DNA from: Coptis chinensis
Lineage: Eukaryota > Streptophyta > Magnoliopsida > Ranunculales > Ranunculaceae
Assembly (NCBI GenBank): GCA_015680905.1
Contig: CM027378.1
Coordinates: 9,405,001-9,469,000 of the forward strand
Direction of reading: 5' to 3'
DNA length: 64,000 bases
Numbering within the stretch: the stretch's first letter is position 1; each line of letters starts with the position of its first letter. Below are positions 22,395 to 34,666 of this stretch, in pieces. The position numbers and the translations under genes were made by a program. The notes under the pieces were generated by a model, which worked only from the letters and a program-made list of their open reading frames with translations, had not been told where the DNA came from and searched no databases.

Positions 22395-23275
22395 TTACGA
22401 CAAGTAATAGGGATAACCCAATTGCGGCAGGAGTAACAACTGCCTCAACCTGTGATAGTGGGGGAGATGATGAGCAAGTAAAGGTTGCCCCATCGGCTGT
22501 AAGATACCTACATCATCCCCAAGACCGGCTGCACCAACAAAGTCCATATTCACACCACTGTAAGTTGGGGGTAGAAGCATCCCCACTGAGACATGAGCCC
22601 AATAGTCAGTGTATTGCTGCTCACTAACATGTCTAATCAAGGCATCAACAGAAATGCCGCCACTATTGTACCACCAGAGCAATATATTAATTTGGCATCC
22701 GTTAAGATTCATATGGGAAGGGGGATCACAAGGAACTGAAGGAACGCCAGTGACTTGGTGACAACAACGTTATCCTAAATACCAAACATTAACTAACGGT
22801 CCAAACAAGATGCATTGCTGACTAGTCAACTCTAATGCTTTTTGAATATATGGATGGTTTATGCGTATGCATGTGGAATCTGCCCATGAAAGCCATATAA
22901 TATAACTCCGAATATGAGACTCTACCTGCTCTCGCGCTAGAGTTAGATTACAATGAGCTTCACCTACAACCTTATGACGGTAAGTTGGACCCTAATTATT
23001 TATAGCAGGAAATTAGTCGGGCTCTTCAAGTTTCCGAACGTGCATGCCATTTTGAAAATAGGAATAATACCAGTACTGAACATAAACAAAAATATTAGCA
23101 CATAATTAACTAATCAAGTCCATTTAAAAAATAATTAACTTTAATTACTTCAATGACTTGCCGCATCCCCACTATAATTCTACTACCCTTACCAATGCTA
23201 AAATGACATACCAAGTCCAAAGACCCGATCAGATGCGTATATGCAGCTCCTCCCCAGTCATAACTTGAAGTAGTT
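22395..23275 (-). pseudogene. Plant mobile domain (PMD) pseudogene, C-terminal part
   Basis: Decayed PMD (MAIN-like) protein. Directly inside the insertion point the frame reads SYDWGGAAYTHLIGSLD, matching the family's YxWGxAxLAxLYRxL core. It continues with RIIVGMRQVIEV, then QVESHIRSYIIWLSWAD, CILFGP and a Pro-rich C-terminus ending near 22395. Several stops and frameshifts lie between 23110 and 22740. PMD proteins occur as host genes and inside MULE and other transposons. The missing N-terminal part is at 53703-53830, outside the other end of the 30-kb gypsy stack: IGS on that side joins YDWGG here in frame. Confidence 0.7.
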
Positions 23276-24126
23276 TTAGTGTTGAGTATTTCAAAGTTGT
23301 TGATGTGGTTCACCATAAATTGTTTGGAGCTTGAATGATAGGGAGTTTTGGAATAAAAGAAGGTAGTTTTTTTTAGTTTAGGACTTGTACTGGTTAACTC
23401 TATTTGTATTGAACAAACATGAAAGAGCTTAAGTTGTTTAAGTAATTAAAAGAACACAAACTTGAAAGAAATGAATTGAAATGACTGATTGAAACAAAGA
23501 ACAACAAATAAGAAATGATTGATTGATTGAAGAACATAAAGTAAATAACAAGATTGAAAATGAAGAACAAAAGTAAATGACTTGAATGAAAAATGACTAG
23601 AAAATAAATTCTATATGACACTAGAATAAGTCTAGGTGCATTCTCTCTCCCTAACTTTTAGGTCTTATACCCCTACTTTATGCAAATGACTGATTTGCCC
23701 TCTTCCATTACATTTGAGAAACATCACCATCTGCTTTATGCTTTTGTTTTTTTCCTTTTGATTTTTGATTTCTTCTTGATCAAGAATGGTTTTAGAGAAA
23801 GCCTTCTTTTGTGTTAAGGACATCTATCTCTAGTCTTCGAGTTGAGGACTTAACTTTTAGCTATTTGGTTATGAGTCCTTTGACCTTTGACTTTGATATT
23901 TTACTTTGACTTTTTCAGCACTTTTTCATAGTAGCTTTGAGTTTTCATAATAAGCGTAGATAAGACTCCTTTTGGTGCTAAGGCGCAACTTTTATGATAA
24001 GTGGTCTGAATTGCTCTGTAACCTGGAAAAGGCAATAAAAGCTATAAGTTATCTTTTCATTTTGCGTAAGAATGGCTGTAATGCAGTAATGTAAGGGTAA
24101 TAAAATGCACATTTGGGAGCTGATCA
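23276..24126 (-). repeat. Gypsy 3' LTR (851 bp)
   Basis: Plus-strand ends tgaagtag and tgatca. It aligns along its whole length with 52601-53702 apart from a 270-bp MITE plus target duplication there. It holds the unoccupied site for that MITE (caaaagtaaatgac near 23565). The two copies differ at many sites, so the insertion is old. On its internal side is the purine-rich tract 24127-24138. Confidence 0.75.
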
Positions 24127-26460
24127 CCACCCCTAAATAGCATCTTGCTTGTCCTTAAGCAAGGATAAGATAAAAAACTAAGATCACAAATGTGTGATTT
24201 TTTTATTAATTATATTAATCTCGTTTTGCGGAGTTTGATTGCATTGACCATATGCAACAAGGCTTTAAACAGTTAGGAATTCCCTAGTGGAGGAGCTTTA
24301 AGCCTCATGAGAGTTTTCTAGTGGTACTCACAAACTTCTTCCATCTAGTACAAAGGGTCTTGTTCTCTTATTTATTCTCAGAAGTCTATACATCTCATTA
24401 GCGGGGAATAAGGACAAGCTCCTTTGAACTTAGAATAACATATGTATAGTAATTTAATCATCTAAAGATAAATGTGTAAAACATGAGCAATGGAATGCAA
24501 AAGCAGAGTCATTTCTGATAGATTCACTCAAGTTTCATTCTCTTAAATGCAGTAGGCATTTATATTTCTCACATACACGAATGACATCCAAAGGAAACCG
24601 AGGTTGATTAATCACAATTTTGCCACTTACTATCACACCATCCTATTTCTAATTGAGCTAGAGGTCTTTTATTAGGAGTTACTGGGCTAGGGTGATGATT
24701 TAGAAAGAAAATGAAGGGAAAAACAAAAATCTGATAAGTTGAGAAACTGGGTCTTCAAGATACTTGTAACCAGAGAAGAACCTCATTTTGTTCTTTGCTT
24801 TCAAATTGTGATTTATTCTTTTAGCCCTTTGGCTTTGTGACTCCATATGATTTGAAATTTTGGGAGTTCTAACTTTGCTTTTGTTTGTTTTTGTTTTTAT
24901 TTCTGATATCATCTCATTTTTTATTTTGAACAATTGGGAGATTCGATTTGGGACTCCTTTGATTTTTTTGGAGTTTTGCTTTTTTATGGGTCTTTTTTTT
25001 ATTCTCTTTCTTTTCGAAGCAACTAACTGATCTATTTTTGTACAAGATCTTCTCTTCTCTTTTTTTGATATCTATCTAATTCTCTACTTATCAGTTGGGT
25101 AAGTTTTTTATTGTGTGTTGTAACGGGTCAAGAATTTATGGCGAATAATAAAAAGGCTTTTAGAAAATGGTGAAAGCTCAAAAGGGGTAACTAGAGGAAA
25201 ACTATCTTTTTGGGTTTTTAACATTTATTGGCTATATCGATCCAAAAAGGACCTAAATTCTCTCCTAGGATATGGCATGGTGATCAAGCAAGTGGACGTG
25301 TGGTTTTTCTATCCAAACATCATTTGTGTCATCACTCAATAATCATTCAAATGAGGCTTTCAGCTAGATTCTCACAGGATATGGAACTTAATTGTTCTAA
25401 CCTTGGTCTCGGAAACTCACTGCTATATACGATCAAATGTTGATACATGCCATTCATGAAAATATGTAGAAACTATTGTACGCATATTAGTCTAAGTTCG
25501 AAGAACGAATCCTTACTATATTGCTATAATGAGACTTATGAACTTTTTATTCATCATAGAAAAGGGAAGCAAGACTTTTTAATACTAAACAGAAAAATAT
25601 TTTTGGACTTTTTTGAAATATTTTTTAGAAAGAAAGAATTATATTATTATATCTACTATAGAATATTGTCTAGTTTTTGCAAAATGTTACTATACCACCC
25701 CCAAATAGAAATATGTTTTGTTCTCAAAGTATGAAGAGATAAGGAAAGAGATTACCGTAGAAACATGAGCAAAAATGGTGATACACCTATATTTTGTTCT
25801 TCAAGATATAGAACGAGAAATGCATGGTTTATTGTACTAAAGATAATTATTCTACTATGAATTTTTTTTTGGATTTTTGTATTTTTGAAAACATATGGAA
25901 TGCATGAAAGAAAAATGGAAAATTTTGGCATGATGTATTTGTATTACCTTCTACTCATATACCAAATTCCACAATAAAAAAATAAAACAAGCAGACAATA
26001 TTAAAATTATACTACCAGTTATAATTATACATAAATGAGGAAAGAAAATAAACATCAGACTAAAGATAAAACATAAACTATAAACTATTTATACGGATAC
26101 TAGGGAGCTGCCTAGTCATAATCCGTGCGTGATTCATCATGACGTCGAGAAGATCCTTCTCCTTGATGATGTCGGGTCCTAGCGTGTCTATAACTACGCG
26201 GGAGCACATCTCTAATGCTTTGCTGTGTTCTAATGACACTGTGCTAGAAACGGCACTGCTCCTGTTAGAAAGTCTGCTGCTCCTCTCTGAAGGTCTGCTG
26301 TGCCGCTAAAATGACTCCCTGTGTTTTCTTGAGCTGGTGGATGTGCTGGTGTAGAATCCTCTGGCCTCCATGGAGAAAGTGAATTCCGTCCATGGGCTAA
26401 GTGAACTGTCGAGTGGCACTTTCAGCGAAGTAGTCTACTTGCTCGGTAGGGCGTGCTTGC
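24127..26460. other. Gypsy internal region, no coding frame recognised
   Basis: AT-rich internal sequence between the 3' LTR and the plant-transposon-protein ORF. The start contains atcttgcttgtccttaagca, a phrase I associate with this part of plant gypsy elements. Open frames at 24700-25734 have no recognisable domain. Confidence 0.4.
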
Positions 26461-27168
26461 TCAGCGGCTCTGACAGCAGGTGGATACTAGAATTTCTGGA
26501 CGCAGTGGGCATAGATAGGACCTGTGGCAGCGTCCTTGACCTCCATTAGAGCGTCTGTAGCATTGAACCCCCAGTGCTGCATGATCAGCACTGGTAGAGG
26601 GGCGGTGGACTTCTTGGGTTTGTAGAGTTGCTCCCAAACGAAGGAGACGATGCAGAAGTTGTTCCTCTGCTCTTGAAGTATCCATAAACTATGGAGCATC
26701 GCCTTACATATATTATAAGGCTTGACTGAGCCTACCAGGTTGAAGGCTATCCATTGAGATACCGCCAAATGATTCCTTCGCAGCGAACTCTGAAATGCGC
26801 AGTGTGACTTGGGGGTTTTTCACCCCCTCGAGATGAGTCTTTGCCATCATCACATCGATGGTCTTGTGGTCTAGGGACTATTTTGTCTGAGCATAGACCT
26901 TCAGAGGAATCCCCAGAACCTCACTCACCACCTCCTTAGTGAGCTCAAGCGTGTGACCATCCTTGACAACCGTGATGCGGTCATCCCCCCTAAGCATATG
27001 GTTATAAAACGCAAGAGTAAGAGAGGGAGAATAACTTGCACCTTCCAACAAAACCAATGGTTCCCATCCTTTTTTTCTAATCTCAGCCTTGAAGTGCACT
27101 TCAAATAGATCAGAATTGAAGAGGTTTTGAAAATTTTGCTCCAGCATGATTTTTAGAACTTGTACCAT
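26461..27168 (-). pseudogene. Putative plant transposon protein (PF20167-like)
   Basis: Two overlapping minus-strand pieces. The upstream piece (27168-26878) reads EIRKKGWEPLVLL, then LTLAFYNHMLRGDD and LTKEVVSEVLGIPL, which fits the pattern of the domain named putative plant transposon protein (RGWE..., FYANL..., I..VLG.P). The downstream piece (26768-26487) reads LHSLWILQEQRNNFCIVSF. A stop near 26878 and frameshifts near 26770 break it. This ORF is found in plant gypsy-type elements; its function is not known to me. Confidence 0.55.
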
Positions 27169-28423
27169 TTAGAGTAGGAATTGATGAAATTGGGTTTTCT
27201 GGTTGGAATGGGGGTTGAAAATGAAGCAGGCTGTAAAAAAAATTAGGTGGTAGTGTGTATGAGTGAGCGGGCGGTCGCATGCTTATGAGGGGCAGATGCG
27301 GCTAAGGTTAGGGATTTTGGGGAAAATGAAGACTGTCAAGCGGTCGCGTGGCTTATAAAGGATTTTATGGCACGTACCTCTTTCGTTGTTTTGAAATTTC
27401 GGCCGAAGCCCAAATGAAATCAGGTAATTCCGATCTTGTCCTTAGTGCCTTACCAACTTCAAAAGCTGGATCCGAACTTCGCTACTCATCCGATATTGAC
27501 TCGTGAGGTACCAAAACGATCAGCATTGAAAATTCTACGCAACAGTATATGGTACATTCACATCCAATGGTGAATAAAAAACAAATGAGGAAAAGAAACG
27601 AAAAAGAACTATAAGGAAATATGTACAAACAAAAGAAGGAAAATTTTAATTAATTTTTTTGGGTTTTGAATAAGTTTGACTGAATTTTTTTAAAAAAGGT
27701 GGGTCATTTTAAGTCAGATTCACATGACTTGGAAGTTTTTGAAAACTTGAGTCAATCCCAACCAGATGGTTGGATTACTCTCCTAAGTTGTGCTCAATGA
27801 GCAGGTGGCTGGCACATGAAAACCTTGAAAACTGAATTTTCACTATGAGGTTAAAGACTGGAGCAAGTTGGCATTTGACAATTCGAGCACCAGCCTTCTC
27901 TCATAGCTCATCTCTTACGTGCGTATGAACTCTTACCTAAACCAGGAATGATTTTCGGTATATGTGTCAATATCTTTAGCTGCAGTTATCTAGGAAGTGC
28001 TTGAACACGATCATTGAAACTTATCCATCTAGTTTTGCTAGGTGGAGGGTTTTTGTTCATACAGAAGACATTTTTTATAGTTTTTGAAAGTTTTTAGAAA
28101 GAGAGAGATTGAGAAGGGGAAAGATTTTTAGAAGAAAGAGAGTTTTTTTGAAAATTTTGTACAAGTTTGAGTCTTTTAACGTCAGATTTTCGAGACAATT
28201 AGAGAGGTGGAGGCAAAAGATAGAATTAAACAAAGAATAGTATCACTTTGGGTTACTCTATTTATTTAATTCTCGTTTGGAGACGCCTCGTCTTTTGTTT
28301 TTTTTTTTAAGGTTTTCTCAAGTAAAAGATATCTCTAACCATATAGAGATTTTGACAAGAAAATAAAATTATACATTAATCTGGTATCATTTTGGTTACA
28401 CCAGGGTGTATAATTTTCATTTT
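27169..28423. other. Gypsy internal region, no gene
   Basis: Non-coding sequence between the plant-transposon-protein ORF and the Pack-MULE insertion. No frame or RNA gene was recognised. Confidence 0.4.
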
Positions 28424-28432
28424 TATATCCTC

Positions 28433-28547
28433 GAAAAAATAAACATTTTGTACCAAGAAATTTGTTGTTTTTATTATCAATTTAGGCCAAAAACATTTTT
28501 TTTAGCAAATTGGGCCATGTCATTTTTTTTTATTAAGTTAGACCACC
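28433..28547 (+). repeat. Pack-MULE left terminal inverted repeat
   Basis: 115 bp pairing with the reverse complement of 29971-30086 at roughly 80 percent by eye. The outermost bases are gaaaaaataaac on the left and gaaaaaatggac on the right. Confidence 0.85.
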
Positions 28548-28920
28548 ATTACCATTCCATTACTTCACATGCTTATGTGGCGTGTCGGATGTATATATGT
28601 CCGGCCAAATGCTCATTTGGGGCTATTAAAGTGCACACCTAATAAGCCAACTATTTTTACTATTTTTTTTTGTTTCTAGAAAAAAGTGACGAAAAAGCCC
28701 TTGTCCTTTTATTTCTAAAATGCCACCAACTAATGGGCCCATGAACACTTAAGTTAGTGCCACATGTTGTTATCAGAAAGACAGATGACCCACGATCCGA
28801 CGACTACAATTTAGTCTAATCTGACGGTCCTTGTTCATCTTCTTTATCTAATAAACAACTACTTACACCACCACCATCCCTAATAACCAACTCAATTGAT
28901 AATTTAACGTCATCACAGTC

Positions 28921-29577
28921 CTAAAGACTAAGCGTCTCAAGGCTCTTCAATTTCTCAACCGGAGATACATTTTTCGGATGACCACAGTTTTCCAAACAAA
29001 GGGTACAGAGGTTCTCAAGAAAAAGTAATGACTGTGGAAGGGATACAATACGAGTGTGACTCAAATCTAGATTCAAAAGGTTTTTCATTTCTTTGAAAAA
29101 ATCATCAGGGAATTCACTAAAATCCTTATTTCCACTTAGGGACAAGGTTAATAGGTGTGGAACTTGAATTTGATAGGATGGGTCGTGCCTGAGTTTGTTA
29201 GCTATTAAGGACAATCTCCTACATTTACCCAAATCAATATTTGGCCAGTGACTCAATCCTATGGTAGCTTTCACAATAAACTCCTTGCTATCTTCGTGTG
29301 CAATTGATATGGCTGCATCACAAACAAGGTCATGCATCTTTATAAATTGCTCATCTCTTAGTAACAGACACGAAGATACAAGTTCATCAACAATTACATA
29401 ATACTTTCTCCTTGCAACCAATATGGTGTCTCCATCTCCCAGGAGTTTTTCACCCGTCAAATAGCAAAACAATTCTTCCATGTCGATCTTAAAATCTTTC
29501 GGAAATAAGCTACAAAATAAAAAACATATTTTGTGCTCTTCACTTTGCATGTAATTAATTGTAACTCATTTTGATGG
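28921..29577 (-). pseudogene. Captured CC-NB-LRR resistance gene fragment
   Basis: Fragment of an intracellular immune receptor of the RPS2-like coiled-coil NB-LRR class. From the Met at 29550 a 209-residue open frame contains CFLFCSLFPKDF (winged-helix end of NB-ARC), FIKMHDLVCDAAISIA (the MHD motif that controls the nucleotide state), then leucine-rich repeats such as NLLNLDLSHTRIVSLPQS. The same frame extends upstream as SIKMSYN to about 29577 past one stop. P-loop, kinase-2 and most LRRs are absent, so it cannot act as a receptor. It lies wholly between MULE inverted repeats, which indicates capture by the transposon. Confidence 0.9.
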
Positions 29578-29645
29578 AGGAGAAAACCGGCGGCACTGTA
29601 AATGAAATATGGTAGCACAGTAAGTAAGAGACATATTTTGTTTTT

Positions 29646-29736
29646 GGGTTAACTAGTATTACCCCAAGTACACAAAAAAAGGGGGGGGAGAGACCCTAAT
29701 TTCCCATCTAGTTGGGGGTGTAACACTAACTAACCC
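29646..29736. mobile_element. 91-bp MULE-type MITE nested in the Pack-MULE
   Basis: Ends gggttaactagtattacccc and, inverted, gggttagttagtgttacacc. Flanked by a perfect 9-bp duplication tttgttttt (29637-29645 and 29737-29745). The same terminal family is seen in the 239-bp element at 57102-57340. Confidence 0.85.
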
Positions 29737-29970
29737 TTTGTTTTTTATTGTTTTTTTCATTATGCAAACTTTTCATTTTACTGTTGGCACTAAACTTCTC
29801 GTATTTGGGAAGGAGATAACATCACATGCAACAAGAGTGATGTTGCTTGTCACGTAAGCGCCACATTAGATTTTGTTAGCTGTTCATTTGAATACCGACA
29901 TGTCATCTTCCGTTAGCACACATAGGCAGCCGTTTATACACATAGGCAAATCTTCTAACAGAACTACACT

Positions 29971-30086
29971 GGTGGCCCAAACTGATACAGAAAAGAAATG
30001 TCATGGCCCAATTTGCTCAAAAAAAAAGTTATTGGCCTAAATTGATAAAAACAATAAAGTTCATGGTACAAAACGTCCATTTTTTC
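29971..30086 (-). repeat. Pack-MULE right terminal inverted repeat
   Basis: Inverted partner of 28433-28547, followed by the 9-bp duplication tatatcctc at 30087-30095. Confidence 0.85.
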
Positions 30087-30095
30087 TATATCCTC

Positions 30096-31144
30096 TAGTT
30101 TTGAAAATTATTGAGAGATATTTTAAGATACTCGTACTCAAAAGCTATGATTCTAGATGCTAATACGTTTTCTAAAAAAAAACAAACCATAACAGGAATC
30201 TTAGGCAACTTTCGTGTAGGTTCTGGGGTGAACCCAATCTAGACAGACAGAGCTTCAGCTATGCGAGTTGGGGGATTTATTGCGCAAGACATGGAATGCC
30301 CTTACCCGTCGAATAGCTCGGTGATATAGGCAACCCTTAGTAAGCAAAACTGATCTCAAACCGCCCCTAGATTGTGTTGTTCTAGGGGTTGGCCTTTGTA
30401 AAATCTATTGTCCGGTTTTGTTTTTGAAAAATCACATGACTATTGATGTATCGAGAATCTTACATTAAAAAATAGAGAAAACAATTGTTTTTGAAAAAGA
30501 AATGTAAAATAAAGAAAGGAAAAATTGTATACTCGCTCTACAGGTTCACACATACTTAAACGATGAGTAAAAAATATTTTACAAAGAATATGTGAGATAT
30601 ACATGGACTAAAGCTCCGACACTTACAACCACACACTCCAAGTGGAGTGGTCCGGTTACCTTATTGATATATTCCTTTTAAAGCAAAAGGTGGAATAGAA
30701 TGGGGAAGGAATATATCAAGGAAAAGAGGATTTAATCCTCGTAGATGGGATGATCATGAAAGAGCTTTTAGCACTCCAGCTTCGTTCACATCACTTGTTA
30801 CTTCAAAAGCTGTGTTTGTTGGTTTAGGGTTTGGAATAGCTTGACCTGGGAACACCTTTTTGGATTTTATCTTGGGCTAACAAATTAGAAATTGTTGCAT
30901 GGATGATAGGATTTGGGTTTGTTGTTGCATGCAAGATAGCATTATTTCGGTGGGCTTATCTGTTTGGAAACTAGTTGATGGTGTAATGGGAACTAGGTCT
31001 CCTTGGTTGTTGATAGGTGGGTTTTGATAGTTCTGGTTAAAATGAGATAGAACCAATGCTCTGTTCGGATTGTTAAAGGTACCTTGTCCTTGTCTGAATG
31101 CATTTGGTGGTTTATTGAAACATATAGGTGGATGGGTTTGTGGA
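30096..31144. other. Gypsy internal region, with a hairpin
   Basis: No coding frame recognised. 30660-30722 holds an inverted repeat with arms ttgatatattcctt and aaggaatatatcaa separated by about 33 bp. 30364-30392 has a short inverted cccctag/ctagggg pair. Confidence 0.45.
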
Positions 31145-32226
31145 TTATTGGTTCATGTGAAGTTTGGGTGTTGTCTCCATGGTGCATTTGGTACATTGAA
31201 AGCACACACTTCTTCTAGTTGGAGTGATGATAGGTTTGTGATTAAGGGACAAGCAGCATCTATATGATTTAAGCTTAAACAGAAATTGCATGGTGAGGTA
31301 TTTATGTTCATGACAGGATGAAGATTTTTGTCTTTTGGTTTGGTTGTGAGGGCATCTATCTTTCTTGTGAGGGTTAATTTCGATTAAAGTTTTGATATAT
31401 GGATCTGATTTCACCTCAAAAATACCACTAGCCTTAGATGTACTGGGTTGAGCTATTCTAGAATTGTTTATGTCGCCCCAATGGGTACTCTTTTCATCTT
31501 GATTTTCAAGAAAGGTTAAAGCTTCGGTTGCACCTCTATCCAAAAAATTACCATTACTCATAATGTCAAAGGTTACTTTGTGTTCATGGAGAAGACCTTG
31601 GAAGAAACATTGGACAAGAGTGGATTTTTCTAGTTTACGGTGAGGACATGAATGGAGTAGGTAAGAGAATCTATCCATGCTTCAGAAAATGTCTCACTCC
31701 GGCTCTGTCTGAAGAACTATATCTGACTTCTTATCTCTTCTGCTTTCTTCGACGGTAAGTACTTCTTCATGAAGAAGAACACAATCTTTTCCCATATATC
31801 GAAAGAATCGGGCTTCTGAGAAAGAAGACATGCCTGACTCTTACTAGCTAGGGTGAAAGGAAACACTCGTAACTTTACTTGATTGTCGATGACGCCCGGA
31901 TGGTGGAAAGTATTGCATAGTTCATGTATCCGGCGTAGATGTTCGTACAGTAACTTATGTTTTAACCCATGAAAGATGGGTAGAAGATTGAACACATTCG
32001 GTGGAATGCAAAAATCGCTCGTGAGCGGTGTGAGTCGTATACAAGATGGAGGTCCATCTTGCAATGGCGTGTAGAAGTTGGAGAGAGGTTCTTTAGCTTG
32101 CACTACTTCGTCAGCGATCTTAATAGGTGGAGGACTAGAATTCAGAGATTGTCTTGGATGACGTGCTCTCCTACATGAGTAAGTTTTATTCTTGCTAATA
32201 CTTGAAGTGCCTGAACCTAGTATCAT
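31145..32226 (-). pseudogene. Gypsy gag protein (Retrotrans_gag)
   Basis: Capsid-like protein of the gypsy element. The first piece (32226-31717) has FDIWEKIVFFFMKKYLPSKK, the Retrotrans_gag core. After a frameshift and stop near 31700 the next piece (31678-31145) has HSCPHRKLEKSTLVQCFFQG, GNFLDRGATEAL and later low-similarity sequence; no zinc knuckle is visible. In a minus-strand element this is the first ORF, about 1.9 kb from the 5' LTR once the CACTA insertion is removed. It is disrupted and non-functional. Confidence 0.8.
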
Positions 32227-32882
32227 GCACTTTTAGCAAGAAAGCAAAATTATCCTAACATGAGCAAACGATGCAAAGTATGCTCAAACAATCGAAATTC
32301 GTTTTTGCAAGTTTGGAGTTTTGAAAACTTTTCTTGGTTTATGATTTACTATGCCTTATTCAGAGGAACAATTGGGCGTAAGACTAGGATAGCTCTACTA
32401 CACGGCTCAGAAGAGCAAGCAGTCACGTCACCAAGTGGTGTGCTACAAAGAATCTCACTTGCGATGAATCTGGGGGAGGGGAGTGAGGAAAGTAGTTGGT
32501 CCACCGGAATCTGGTAACTGATTACTATAAATCCTCGTGGTTATATTTTTGTCCTTTTCTAGATAATCGTGACTACTTTAGGCTCTAGTTGATTGATTTT
32601 AATTTAGTTATTTGGTCTAGGGCTTCAAAAATCAAGCATCGTCTGATGTATCTACATTAGGGAATGACTTCCCAATGGTTGTTATGTGGCTCGGGTTCAG
32701 CCTTATGTGTGAATGTAAATTGCAGTGTGGAAATTAAATTTCAAACAATCACATAAGTATGATGAACACAAAATGTATCATCTTAAATGGGCTTCGAGGG
32801 GGTTTAGAATTTACCTCTCAAGCTGTGCTTACACGTTGCTTGAGGAGAAGGGTACGTTAGTTGGCACATGATCTGAGATCAT
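32227..32882. other. Gypsy leader, part next to gag
   Basis: Non-coding sequence between gag and the CACTA insertion point; it should continue beyond the CACTA at 51380. The open frame at 32260-32517 has no recognisable domain. Confidence 0.4.
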
Positions 32883-32942
32883 CATTACAAGAAAATGGGC
32901 CTTTAGCCACGGATGACCCAGAACATTTGCCACGACTCCAAG
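32883..32942 (+). repeat. CACTA left terminus
   Basis: Starts cattacaagaaaatgggcc, then gccacgg and gccacga subterminal units. Preceded by cat, the target duplication. Confidence 0.85.
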
Positions 32943-34666
32943 CTATAGAATCATTTCCTTTGGTTGATAGCTGTTGGTATACTGTAACTTTGTAGAGTTA
33001 GTTTGCTATGTATTGCTCACCTTAGCGCCTTAAGAGGTAATGAAGACTGGCCAAGAGTGGCCGACCTTGTCTGGAACTTAGGATATTGGTTTCATCCATA
33101 TACTATCTTTACTATTTCTCCTCTCCATTTATTAAATAATATTGTACAGATAACAAGAAGAAGAAACTAAAAGTTTAAAGTAGGCTTCAACTTTTAAGTG
33201 TTAGTGTGTTACAAATGGTGCTCATGTGAGAGTTTAAACCCAATCAATAGTCTAGTTTCACTTGAAGAATTGGTATGGTTGATCTTTAACATGTGACAAT
33301 TTTTAATTTTTATTACTCCCTGAAGGTTCTGACAAAATGTTTGTTGATAGTTATGCTTAAGTATTATAAAATATCTAAGGAGGATGCCATTTCCAAAACA
33401 CAACAAACTATTATTAGAACTTTAAATAGCATTAATTTTCTATCTCAACTTTAAATAGGATTTTCCATCGCCAAACTATCAACAAGTTAATATTCACCAA
33501 ACCAAATTATTAGAACGATAAGATTTTTGTTAATGGGTGTGATTGTTTGTCTGTAACGTTATTCAAGTGAAATTGAGCTAGAATAAGGTATTATTTTGAA
33601 GTAGAATATGCTATATTTTAGGTTTTTTGGTAGGTGTTTCTGCTACAATTTTCTTATCGAAGAGATGCAATTATAAAAGATTGTTTTTTGAGTAGTTTTA
33701 AAATGGTTTCGTTGTTTTTCATCTCCTAATTGCTCTGTTGCTTCTTTCTCTTTGGTTTTAACCTATTGTCCTTTAATTTTATTATTTTTCTATTTTGGAA
33801 AAATCAAATTTTAATAGTTGTATATGCTTTACAAAACATTATTTGCTAGGTTTGAGGGGATGAGTTTCACTATGAATTCAATTGGAGGTTTAATTTGTGT
33901 GTTTTCGGAATTGGGAGTATCGACAATATTTCTATTGTGTTTGTATTGTCGTCATTAGTGAATTTGTATGTGCCAAAACACAAATTTTGCTTGGTTTGCC
34001 ACTTACTTTTTTGGTTTGAACTTTAAACTGTATAGTCATAATATATAACTATTAAAATACAGATTCTTTGTTGCTTTGAAATATATTGCTAAAAATATAT
34101 TTATTTGTTACGCTTTTTTTAGCTCAAGAAGGTGACGCCTCAGTGCTCATAGGGTTCTCTTGTAGGTGTTTTACTTACTACGGAGGTGAGTTGCCAAATT
34201 ATTAAATGTATTTTGTTATTGGTTGTATGTGTGGATAAAACAACTATGTAAAATGGATTTATTTCATTTCAATATAGCTCATTTGGATATGCTCACTTAA
34301 TATATATTTGTTTTCAATCAATGTGACCTCCCTGGATGGTTGAGTTTTAGTTTTCTTAGTTGGAGCATATATATTGCACACATATTCCTTTTAAAAAAAT
34401 GGATTTACATTGATCTTTAATTTGTTTTGTTATTGTCTCCTTTGCTTTATCATTTACAAATATTTTTCTTTTTCATTACAATTATTGCTTAGGTTTTAAA
34501 TATAGATTTATGTCCATTAAAATAATTCATGTTTAGAGATTTTGTTAATTTGGTTAGACATTTTTGCTTGAGATGAGGGCTTGGGATAGGTGTATTCATG
34601 AATGGATCATGCTATTTATCTTGTATATAGTTTGAACTTGTGCGCTTGTTTATTTGTAGATACGTC
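32943..34666. other. CACTA 5' region, probable leader of the transposase gene
   Basis: No coding frame recognised. An AT-rich region of this length ahead of the transposase start fits a promoter and 5' intron; a likely splice acceptor (tttgtag) is at 34652-34658, just before the ATG at 34667. Confidence 0.4.

Larger units (their letters stand above)
28433..30086. mobile_element. Pack-MULE-like element carrying an NB-LRR fragment
   Basis: A 1654-bp element flanked by a perfect 9-bp duplication, tatatcctc (28424-28432 and 30087-30095), the size made by Mutator-like transposases. Its ends are long inverted repeats, 28433-28547 and 29971-30086, both starting gaaaaaat and sharing ttttgtacca, tatcaatttaggcca and agcaaattgggccat. 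Between them is no transposase but a fragment of an NB-LRR resistance gene (28921-29577). A 91-bp MITE is nested at 29646-29736. Non-autonomous MULEs with captured gene pieces are called Pack-MULEs. Confidence 0.88.

Noticed and set aside
23400-23621. Hydrophobic 73-residue minus-strand frame (possible membrane protein)
   Set aside because: Lies inside the gypsy LTR and is not preserved as a frame in the other LTR copy.
25447-25734. 95-residue plus-strand frame with aromatic residues
   Set aside because: No recognisable family; in gypsy internal AT-rich sequence; composition explains it.
28921-29550. Functional NB-LRR resistance gene
   Set aside because: Lacks P-loop and the rest of NB-ARC, has a stop just upstream, and lies between MULE inverted repeats.
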